From: BOG-1184 sp964651515
GTDB taxonomy: Bacteria > Fibrobacterota > Chitinivibrionia > Chitinivibrionales > Chitinispirillaceae
DNA: 16,924 nucleotides
NCBI GenBank assembly: GCA_964651515.1
Contig: CAZYYB010000070.1
Location: forward strand, 1 to 16,924
Direction: 5' to 3'
Positions 5,257 to 11,651 of this stretch are shown here, in pieces. Numbering within the stretch: the stretch's first letter is position 1; the number at the start of each line of letters is the position of its first letter. A program made the translations under genes and the position numbers. Below the pieces are notes generated by a model. That model saw only the letters and a list, made by a program, of their open reading frames with translations, did no database searches and was not told where the DNA came from.

Positions 5257-6471
5257 ATGACAACGAATAAATTGCTGCCGCCGCTCATTCAAAAAGTGGC
5301 GGATTATAACGACCCCCAGGTCGTCCGCTCCCTGAATCTCTACCCCTATTTCCGGCCCATCGAATCCGACCAGGCGGCCGAAGTCCTCATTGACGGCAAG
5401 AAAGTTCTGATGTTCGGGTCCAACAGTTACCTCGGCCTTACCAACCATCCCAAGGTGAAAGAAGCGGCCATCGCGGCCATCCGCAAATACGGCACCGGCT
5501 GCGGCGGATCGCGCTTCCTGAACGGCACCCTCGACATCCACATCGAGTGCGAGGCGAAAATAGCGAAGTTTGTCGGCAAGGAGGGCGCGCTTCTCTTCGC
5601 GACCGGCATGCAGGCCAACCTCGGCGGCATCTCCGCCCTGGCCACCGGCCGCGACGACGTGGTCCTGCTCGATAAGTTCGACCATGCCAGCATCCTCGAC
5701 GGCGCACGCCTGGGCATGGGCCGGGTCTCCCGGTTCCAGCACAACGATCTTTCGAGCCTCGAAGGGCTCCTGGCGGCCTGCAAACCGGAACGCAACAAAC
5801 TCATCGTGGTCGACGGCGTGTTCAGCATGCACGGCGACATCGCCCCGCTTCCCGGCATCATCTCGCTCGCGGAGCGGTACGGCGCGGCGCTCATGGTCGA
5901 CGATGCGCACGGCATCGGAGTCCTCGGCGACCACGGCCGGGGTACCTGCGATCACTTCGGCGTCACCGACAAGGTCGACGTCATCATGGGCACCTTCAGC
6001 AAGTCGCTGGCAACGGTCGGCGGCTTCCTCGCCGGAGACGCGGCGATGATCGACTACCTCAAGCACACCTCGCGCGCGCTCATTTTCAGCGCCAGCATCG
6101 CCCCGGCGAACGTCGGCGCGGTCATGGCTGCCCTCGATATCATCCTGGCGGAGCCGGAGCTTATCCGGCAGCTGTGGGACAACACCGCCCGCATGCGGGC
6201 GGGGCTTCTGGGCATGGGCTACACCTTTCTCGGCGATCCCGAAACTCCCATCCTCCCGGTCTTCATCGGCGACGACCTGGTCTGCTTCAACATGTGCAAG
6301 CTATTGCAGGAGAACGGCATCTTCGTCAACCCGGTCGTCAGCCCGGCCATCGAACACGGGCACGCGCTGCTGCGCATCAGCCTCATGGCCACCCAGACCT
6401 TTGCCCAGATCGACCGCGCGCTCGAACAGATGCGTATCGTCGGCAAAAAACTCGGCGTCATCGCCGGTTGA
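5257..6471 (+). CDS. spt: Serine palmitoyltransferase-like alpha-oxoamine synthase
   Basis: 404 residues, the usual length of bacterial soluble SPT. It is a fold-type I PLP enzyme expected to join L-serine to a fatty acyl-CoA or acyl-ACP with loss of CO2, giving 3-ketosphinganine, the first step of sphingolipid synthesis. Visible active-site residues: H143 in FDHASILDG, D215 and H218 in VDDAHGIG, and PLP lysine K249 in GTFSKSLATVGGF. Their spacing (72, 3, 31) equals that of H159, D231, H234 and K265 in the Sphingomonas enzyme. The N-terminal LNLYPYFRPIES and the C-terminal FVNPVVSPA...RISLMAT resemble Bacteroidota-type SPT. Related enzymes (AONS, KBL) share the fold, but the neighbours support SPT. 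AAGGAGAG precedes the ATG. The next gene follows after 26 bp. Confidence 0.87.
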   Translation: MTTNKLLPPLIQKVADYNDPQVVRSLNLYPYFRPIESDQAAEVLIDGKKVLMFGSNSYLGLTNHPKVKEAAIAAIRKYGTGCGGSRFLNGTLDIHIECEAKIAKFVGKEGALLFATGMQANLGGISALATGRDDVVLLDKFDHASILDGARLGMGRVSRFQHNDLSSLEGLLAACKPERNKLIVVDGVFSMHGDIAPLPGIISLAERYGAALMVDDAHGIGVLGDHGRGTCDHFGVTDKVDVIMGTFSKSLATVGGFLAGDAAMIDYLKHTSRALIFSASIAPANVGAVMAALDIILAEPELIRQLWDNTARMRAGLLGMGYTFLGDPETPILPVFIGDDLVCFNMCKLLQENGIFVNPVVSPAIEHGHALLRISLMATQTFAQIDRALEQMRIVGKKLGVIAG

Positions 6472-6497
6472 TCCCCACCCAAGGAGGCGTCGCTTTC

Positions 6498-7622
6498 ATG
6501 TCCGTAACGGTACGGGAAGTCACCTCGCCGAAGGATCGCAGGGTATTCATCTACCTGCCGGAGAAGCTCCACAAGGGTCACGCCGAGTGGCTTCCCCCCC
6601 TGTATGGCGACGAAAAGAAATATTTCGATCCGGCTCGGAACCCCTCCTTTAAATCCTGCGACCACCTGATGCTCCTGGCGGAGCGGGACGGTGCTCCGGT
6701 CGGGCGCATCCTCGGCATCATCAACCGCAGATACAACGAGATGCTCTCGGTGAAGAATGTCCGGTTCGGTTTCCTGGAGTGCGCAAACGACCCGGAGGTC
6801 TCCCATGCGCTCATCGCCGCGGTCGAAACCTGGGGAAAAAACCGGGGGATGACCAAATGCGTGGGGCCGTTCGGCTTCTCCGACCGCGACGTCCAGGGTC
6901 TGCTCATCGAAGGGTTCGAGTACGAGCCGGTGGTCGACAGCGCCAACAATTTCGCCTTCATGCCCGGGCTCGTGACCCGTGAAGGGTACGAAAAGGAGCT
7001 CGACTGCGTCATCTACCGCTACCCGCTGGTCAAACCGCTTCCCGAGATCTACGACCGCATCTATAAGCGGGTGGTCGGCAAGAGCCCGTTCCGGTTTCTC
7101 GAATTCACCTCGGCCGGACCGCTCAAGCGGTACATCCTGCCGGTCCTGCGGATGGTCAACGACTCTTTCAAGGACATCTACGGCTTCGTCCCCATGGACG
7201 AGGAGGAGATGCTCGATCTTGCGAAGCGCTATCTCCCCATCCTCGATCCGCGGTTCGTGAAGATCATCACCACGCCGGAGGACGAGGTGATCGCCTTCAT
7301 GGTCGCGATGCCGAACATGTACCGGGGCATCCAGAAAGCGCGCGGTCGGCTCTTTCCCTTCGGGATGCTGCACATCCTGCATGCCATTCGTCATGCGGAA
7401 TCGATCAACACGATGCTCGGCGCGGTGCACCCCGGCTACCAGAAGCGCGGACTCGATATTTTCCTTTCGCTCGCCACCCTGTATTCGGCCCGCAAGGCGG
7501 GCATGAAATACATGGATACCCATGTGGTCATGGAGGATAACCTCGCCATGGCCGACGAGTTCAAGCGATTCGGCGCCGATCTCATCAAAAAGTTCCGGGT
7601 CTATCGGAAGACCCTGGCGTAA
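6498..7622 (+). CDS. GNAT-type N-acyltransferase, candidate bacterial ceramide synthase
   Basis: 374 residues from the ATG at 6498, preceded by AAGGAGG at 6481-6487; the frame is open further upstream within spt but that part is a shadow. An N-terminal region with the acetyltransferase pattern (about 57-145) includes MLLAERDGAPVGRILGIIN, RFGFLECANDPEV and the KCVGPFGFSDRDVQGLLIEGF block; a second half (about 215-370) with HPGYQKRGLD and a THVVMEDNLAMADEFKRFG motif looks like another GNAT-like lobe. Members of this group are usually annotated only as acyl-CoA N-acyltransferases. Known bacterial ceramide synthase (Caulobacter) is of GNAT type and unrelated to the eukaryotic membrane enzyme, so the position between spt and the reductase suggests N-acylation of the sphingoid base. 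The specific substrate is inferred from context. Confidence 0.72.
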   Translation: MSVTVREVTSPKDRRVFIYLPEKLHKGHAEWLPPLYGDEKKYFDPARNPSFKSCDHLMLLAERDGAPVGRILGIINRRYNEMLSVKNVRFGFLECANDPEVSHALIAAVETWGKNRGMTKCVGPFGFSDRDVQGLLIEGFEYEPVVDSANNFAFMPGLVTREGYEKELDCVIYRYPLVKPLPEIYDRIYKRVVGKSPFRFLEFTSAGPLKRYILPVLRMVNDSFKDIYGFVPMDEEEMLDLAKRYLPILDPRFVKIITTPEDEVIAFMVAMPNMYRGIQKARGRLFPFGMLHILHAIRHAESINTMLGAVHPGYQKRGLDIFLSLATLYSARKAGMKYMDTHVVMEDNLAMADEFKRFGADLIKKFRVYRKTLA

Positions 7623-7650
7623 TCGCATAAAGCTTTTCAGGGAGGAGTGC

Positions 7651-8487
7651 ATGGGCTGGTATACCGATAAAAAAGTCGTGATTACGGGCGGATCGAGCGG
7701 CATCGGCCGCGCGACCGCGCTGCTGCTGGCCGGTGCGGGGGCAAGCGTTGGCCTCATCGCGCGCGATAAGGCCAAGCTCGACGGCGTGCTGAAGGAGCTT
7801 CGTACCCTCGCGGTGTCCGAACACCAGACCTTCGCCGCGGTCTCGTGCAGCGTCACCGACCGCGCCCTGCTCAACGAGAGCGCGCGCTCCCTGGTGAGCA
7901 CGCTCGGCGGCATCGACATCCTGATCAACAGCGCCGGTATCACCTATCCCGCCTACATCGAAAAAACGCCGGACGATGTGTGGGACTCCATGATGCAGGT
8001 CGACTACATGGGGACCGTGAACAGCGTGCGCGCCTTCCTTCCCGCCTTCATGGAGAAGCAGCGGGGAACCATCGTCAACGTCTCCTCGGTGCTCGGCTAC
8101 ATGGGGGTCTTCGGGTACGCCGCTTACGGCGGGGCGAAGTTTGCGGTGGTCGGGTTCTCGCACTGCCTGAGGCAGGACCTGCTCCCCTACAACATTAAAA
8201 TTTCGGTCGTCTACCCGCCCGATACCGACACCCCGCAGTGGCACGAAGAGAACAGGATCAAGCCGCCCGAGACGCGGGCGCTCGCCGGCAACATCAAGGT
8301 GCTGCCGGCCGAGAGGGTCGCCGCGGATCTTCTCGCCGGTGTCGCAAAAGGCACGTTCGCCATCGTCCCCGGTTTCATGAACAAGGTTACCTGGTTCCTG
8401 AGCCGCCACCTTCCGGGAGTCGTCTGGATGATCGTTTCCGGCGACCTGCGCAAATTCTGGAAAAAGCACTCCCGGCAGAGGGTATAA
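7651..8487 (+). CDS. Short-chain dehydrogenase, 3-ketosphinganine reductase-like
   Basis: 278 residues from the ATG at 7651, with GGGAGGAG just before it. Classical SDR: NADPH-type glycine motif TGGSSGIG (12-19), NSAG (93-96), catalytic S146 and YxxxK as Y159-K163. The stretch PPDTDTP (189-195) followed by ENRIKPPET (200-208) is the signature I associate with eukaryotic 3-ketodihydrosphingosine reductases (KDSR/Tsc10), which reduce 3-ketosphinganine to sphinganine with NADPH. A C-terminal hydrophobic stretch (about 240-264) may hold it at the membrane, as in KDSR. It follows the acyltransferase by 28 bp and precedes the DUF4833-type gene by 13 bp. The substrate could be the free keto base or the 3-oxoceramide, depending on the order of the acylation step. 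Confidence 0.85.
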   Translation: MGWYTDKKVVITGGSSGIGRATALLLAGAGASVGLIARDKAKLDGVLKELRTLAVSEHQTFAAVSCSVTDRALLNESARSLVSTLGGIDILINSAGITYPAYIEKTPDDVWDSMMQVDYMGTVNSVRAFLPAFMEKQRGTIVNVSSVLGYMGVFGYAAYGGAKFAVVGFSHCLRQDLLPYNIKISVVYPPDTDTPQWHEENRIKPPETRALAGNIKVLPAERVAADLLAGVAKGTFAIVPGFMNKVTWFLSRHLPGVVWMIVSGDLRKFWKKHSRQRV

Positions 8488-8500
8488 CTATCTTTCGGAT

Positions 8501-9025
8501 ATGACACGGACTCCACTGCGCCGCGCGGCGGCGCTCCTCTGCTGCATTCTCGCCTTCACGGCGACCGGCTGGGCGCAGACGGTCGAGCCGCTGTTCTTCA
8601 TCGCCCGCACGAAAAATGCGAATAAGGTGTACTACGAGGCGCGCCTGACCGCGGACGGTACGCTCGATGTCAAGCAGCCGATCCACGCCTACTGGATCCT
8701 CTGGGCGAAGGACACTACCGGCAAAACGCGCGAGGAGCTCAGCGGGATGGAAAAACGGATGGCCTTCGGGTTTACCGTCAGCAAAGCCTCGCCGACCTCG
8801 TGCACCGTGAGCCTCGCGGCATTCCGCAGCCGGCCCATCGAGGTAACCGTCAAGGGCACAACCTGCCGGGCCGTAACGACCATCGCGGGAAAACCCGCAT
8901 ACCTGAAAAACCTGTTCGTCGTCTCGGGCGGGGGGGTTCTCATCCCCCACGTTTCGTCGGTGACGCTTTACGGCAGCGATGCCGCCACCGGGGCGTCGGT
9001 GCAGGAGGTCATCACCCCGCGATAG
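8501..9025 (+). CDS. Secreted DUF4833-type protein at the end of the sphingolipid-type run
   Basis: 174 residues with a clear signal peptide (hydrophobic about 8-24, likely cut near GWA|QT), so exported to the periplasm or envelope. The mature part begins LFFIARTKNANKVYYEARL and has DVKQPIHAYWILWA, MEKRMAFGFTVSK and YLKNLFVVS, which I recognise as the DUF4833 pattern; no catalytic motif is apparent. It starts 13 bp after the reductase stop, so it is almost surely co-transcribed with the lipid genes. A role in carrying, binding or sensing the lipid product in the envelope is plausible but unproven. Its last 14 bases overlap the 3' end of the convergent fusion gene. No strong ribosome site is seen, which fits coupling. 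Confidence 0.78.
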   Translation: MTRTPLRRAAALLCCILAFTATGWAQTVEPLFFIARTKNANKVYYEARLTADGTLDVKQPIHAYWILWAKDTTGKTREELSGMEKRMAFGFTVSKASPTSCTVSLAAFRSRPIEVTVKGTTCRAVTTIAGKPAYLKNLFVVSGGGVLIPHVSSVTLYGSDAATGASVQEVITPR

Positions 9026-10814
9026 TGCCGCCCTGCCGACCCGAAATTTGCGCCATCGCCGCCAGAAGCCGCTCGTTCTCCTCGGGCAGGCGCACCGCGA
9101 GGCGCAGGTACTGGCCGCCGTCCGCGAATTTATCCGAGACGTCCTTTACATATATGGAGTAATCCGAGAGCAGGTCGTGCAGCAGCGCGTCGGCCGGCGG
9201 CGCGGTTTTCTTCAGGCGCAGGAGCAGGAAATCCCCGGAGCCGGGGAACACCTTTTCTACAAGCGGGTTTTCGGACAGGCGCAGGAAAAAAGCGGCGCGG
9301 TCCTTCGCGGTCTGGACAAACGAGGCCTTGAGCGCGTTGCGGTGCTTCAGGATGATTTCGAGGAAGTGTTCGGCAACCGCGTTCATGCCCCAGATCGGCG
9401 CCATGTCCCGCAGGAACGCCATGAGTTCCGCATTGCGGGAGTAGGCGTAGCCCAGGCGGATCCCCGGCACGCCGAGCGATTTGCTCAGGCTCTTGATGAT
9501 GAGCACGTTTTCGAGCGGCTTCTCTTCGAGGAGCGAGAGCACGGAGGGCATGTCGGCGAACTCGATGAACGATTCGTCGACGATGACCGTTTTGCCGGGC
9601 GACCGCGCGGCGAAATCGTAGATCCAGGCGCTCGGGATCACCGAGCCGGTCGGGTTGTTCGGGTTCACGAAGACGACCACTTCGGCGCTTCCCGCCTTCG
9701 CCGCCACCTCGCCGCAATCGATCCCCACCGCGTCGCCGTAAAATTCGCGATTAACGAAAATCCGGGGGTACTCGCCGAAGGAGGGCCGGGGCAGCAGCGC
9801 GCGGCTTTTGCCGAACCGCTGCCGCACCATGGGGTACACCTGCGAGGCGCCGTTGAGCGCGATGACCGACTCCTCTTTGCACAGGAGGAACCACGACATC
9901 TTCCGGTCGAGCACCGACTGGCGCGAACCGTAGTTGTGGACCAGGTCGGGCAGGCAGTTGCGCAGCTCGGAGATGATGGAGTGGTTGGGAAAGTACATGT
10001 TGCGGATGAAGCAGAAATCAAGCACATCGAAGTTCCAGAAGCCGCCGAAGTTGCTTTCGAGGATCTCCTTGCGGTTCAGGTTGAAGGTGAACTCCGCCAC
10101 CTGGAGGTCGTTGGGGTCGTCGACCTCCGACCACTTCTCCCCCGCCACGATCTCGGCGTGGATCGTCTCCTTCTGGAGGTAGATGAGGATGCCGAGGATG
10201 AGCTCGTAGTAGATATTCCCGTCGATCATGTTCGCGTAGTACACGAGCAGTTTCTTGAAGGAGGTATTGCAGAACTCCCGGGAGAACCGGTAAATGTTGA
10301 GCGTCTTATACTTGTCGGAAAAATCGAAGTTTTCCGGCTGCAGGTGGGGCGGAATGACGTCGGTGATGCGCCCCTCCTTGACCGACACGACAGTGCCGTC
10401 CATCCCCTGCCGGTACTTGTCGACGAGCGCCACGTTTTCATACGGCGAACGGAGCAGGCGGGTGATGATCTCGGGCCGGTAGATGAGGTCGGATTCGATC
10501 AGGATGATGTCGCTGTCGATGGTGAGCGACTCGAACGCCAGCGACATGGAGTAGATGTTGTTCGTCTCGCGGTACTTCGCGTTATGCACGAAGGTGAAAT
10601 TGACATTGGTGAATTCGGCGGTCAGGTAGCCGGTGAGCTCGTCGGCCCGGTAGCCGGTGACCACGGCAATCTCATTGATGCCGTTGGCCAGAAGGCCCTC
10701 GACGATCCGGCCGATGATGGTTTTCCCGGCCACGTTGAGCATGGTCTTATGGAGGGAATCGGTGAGCGGCCGCATGCGGTTTCCAAAACCTGCGGCAAGG
10801 ATGATTGCTTTCAT
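9012..10814 (-). CDS. Bifunctional nucleotidyltransferase (LicC/PntC-like) - class I/II aminotransferase fusion
   Basis: 600 residues in two domains. Residues 1 to about 240 are a sugar-phosphate-type nucleotidyltransferase: LAAGFGNRMRPLTDSLHK (7-23, with K23), IESDLIY (106-112, D109 a likely Mg ligand) and EVDDPNDLQVAE (230-241). This resembles choline-phosphate cytidylyltransferase LicC and the 2-aminoethylphosphonate enzyme PntC. Residues from about 285 form a HisC/CobD-like PLP domain: NPNNPTG (384-390), VDESF with D413, PLP lysine K445 in SLSKS, R453 in GIRLGY and R571 near the C terminus. Expected output is a CDP-activated amino alcohol or aminophosphonate whose amine is made or modified by the PLP half. 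AGGAAG precedes the ATG. It converges on the lipid gene run with a 14-bp 3' overlap. No PEP mutase is in the window. The precise substrates are unknown. Confidence 0.83.
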   Translation of the reverse strand: MKAIILAAGFGNRMRPLTDSLHKTMLNVAGKTIIGRIVEGLLANGINEIAVVTGYRADELTGYLTAEFTNVNFTFVHNAKYRETNNIYSMSLAFESLTIDSDIILIESDLIYRPEIITRLLRSPYENVALVDKYRQGMDGTVVSVKEGRITDVIPPHLQPENFDFSDKYKTLNIYRFSREFCNTSFKKLLVYYANMIDGNIYYELILGILIYLQKETIHAEIVAGEKWSEVDDPNDLQVAEFTFNLNRKEILESNFGGFWNFDVLDFCFIRNMYFPNHSIISELRNCLPDLVHNYGSRQSVLDRKMSWFLLCKEESVIALNGASQVYPMVRQRFGKSRALLPRPSFGEYPRIFVNREFYGDAVGIDCGEVAAKAGSAEVVVFVNPNNPTGSVIPSAWIYDFAARSPGKTVIVDESFIEFADMPSVLSLLEEKPLENVLIIKSLSKSLGVPGIRLGYAYSRNAELMAFLRDMAPIWGMNAVAEHFLEIILKHRNALKASFVQTAKDRAAFFLRLSENPLVEKVFPGSGDFLLLRLKKTAPPADALLHDLLSDYSIYVKDVSDKFADGGQYLRLAVRLPEENERLLAAMAQISGRQGGTIAG

Positions 10815-10933
10815 CGGCGGCTTCCTGTAGTGGGCGGTGAGTGGCGACGGAGCATGATGAGAGATGAAAATATAGTAGTTGCAGCGGTGCGCCCCGATCG
10901 TTTCGAAGGGTGCGACCTGCCGGGGACCCCCGA

Positions 10934-11410
10934 TCAGGGCGCCTGCACCCCGTACTTTTTCATGAGATCGAGGATCCTGCGCTCGTGCGAGTCGGACTGG
11001 CCCGAGAGCTCCTGGAAGAGCGCCGCGGCATTCGAACCCGGCTTCGACTGCAGGACATGCTGGTAGTAGTATTCGACCGAACAGCTCTCGAATTCGAGGG
11101 AGCGCAGCAGCGCCTCCCCGATCGTGGGCGGGTGCCGGCGGAAGGCGGCCAGGGTCGTCTCGATGAGGGCATTGATCGAGCGAACCCTTTGGAGATCGCG
11201 GTCGAGCGCTTCGAAGGGAAAGAGCCCCTCCTCGAAGAAGAAATCGCGGCCGCTCCGGATGATCGCCGCATGATTCTCCTCTTCGGCCACGAGGTTCTCC
11301 CAGACCGTATACTCTTCGGGGAAAAGCTTTTCAAAGAGGCGATAGAGGGCGGCGACATACCGCTCCATGCGGATCGCTTCGTTGAAGAGCAGTTCGATGG
11401 TGGCGTCCAT
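10934..11410 (-). CDS. Ferritin-like (rubrerythrin-type) helical protein
   Basis: 158 residues, all helical. Helix A contains E16 in AIRMERYVAALYRLF, helix B an EXXH motif (E44-H47 in AEEENHAAI), helix C SLEFESCSVEYYYQ (about 104-117) and helix D SDSHERRI with H142. This is the four-helix plan of ferritin-like diiron proteins. In the second EXXH the position three residues before H142 is Ser (S139), so the diiron site may be incomplete unless D140 or E134 substitutes; there is no rubredoxin domain. The role may be in iron or oxidative stress, but is uncertain. The ATG at 11410-11408 has no Shine-Dalgarno site and a promoter-like pair close upstream. It could be followed on the same transcript by the fusion gene 119 bp downstream. 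Confidence 0.75.
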   Translation of the reverse strand: MDATIELLFNEAIRMERYVAALYRLFEKLFPEEYTVWENLVAEEENHAAIIRSGRDFFFEEGLFPFEALDRDLQRVRSINALIETTLAAFRRHPPTIGEALLRSLEFESCSVEYYYQHVLQSKPGSNAAALFQELSGQSDSHERRILDLMKKYGVQAP

Positions 11411-11420
11411 GGCTTAAAAA

Positions 11421-11448
11421 ACTATATTGAAGGGGTGGCGCGGTTCAA
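11421..11448 (-). promoter_or_regulatory. Putative promoter giving a near-leaderless transcript
   Basis: On the minus strand TTGAAC (11448-11443) and TATAGT (11426-11421) are 16 bp apart. Only 10 nt separate the -10 from the ATG of the ferritin-like gene at 11410, so transcription would start within a few bases of the start codon. This agrees with the absence of a ribosome binding site there. Confidence 0.42.
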
Positions 11449-11499
11449 AAGAATTTTCGAATCGCCATCTCGTAGTATATTATCAATCGGTGGTTTTTT

Positions 11500-11520
11500 A
11501 AAAGGTCACAACCTTTTTTT
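11500..11520 (+). terminator. Terminator-like hairpin with T run and no obvious gene before it
   Basis: AAAAGGT (11500-11506), loop CACA, ACCTTTT (11511-11517) and further Ts to 11520. The orientation suits transcripts on the plus strand, yet no plus-strand gene lies between 9025 and this site. It may block stray transcription before the next gene, end a small RNA, or be fortuitous because the stem is short and AT-rich. Confidence 0.35.
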
Positions 11521-11543
11521 GGATGGCCGGGCCGGGTCCCCCC
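11514..11543 (+). repeat. Short dispersed repeat, copy A
   Basis: A T run followed by GGATGGCCGGGCCGGGTC and a C-rich end. The reverse complement of 14917-14946 matches it with about four differences in some 30 bases. Both copies lie in gaps between genes and both begin with a T run beside a small hairpin. Confidence 0.45.
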
Positions 11544-11651
11544 CCGAGTCCTCTGCGAAAAAAGACAAATGCCACTATAAATTGGAGTATCCCTAAATAG
11601 CACCGAAATAACGATTAATGCTACTTTCAACACCATAAAGAAGGAGCGATT

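Noticed and set aside
6174..6497. Upstream extension of the GNAT-type acyltransferase frame
   Set aside because: It overlaps the end of spt in another frame; the ATG at 6498 has AAGGAGG before it and begins the conserved protein.
6219..7943. 574-residue minus-strand frame opposite spt and the acyltransferase
   Set aside because: Antisense to genes with good motifs and ribosome sites; no recognisable domain.
9012..10814. Phosphonate biosynthesis cluster
   Set aside because: The nucleotidyltransferase resembles PntC, but there is no PEP mutase or phosphonopyruvate decarboxylase in the window, so the phosphonate reading is kept only as an alternative.
8979..11066. 695-residue plus-strand frame opposite the fusion gene
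   Set aside because: Repetitive Arg/Val/Asp/His composition and no family motif, while the minus strand encodes clear nucleotidyltransferase and PLP motifs.
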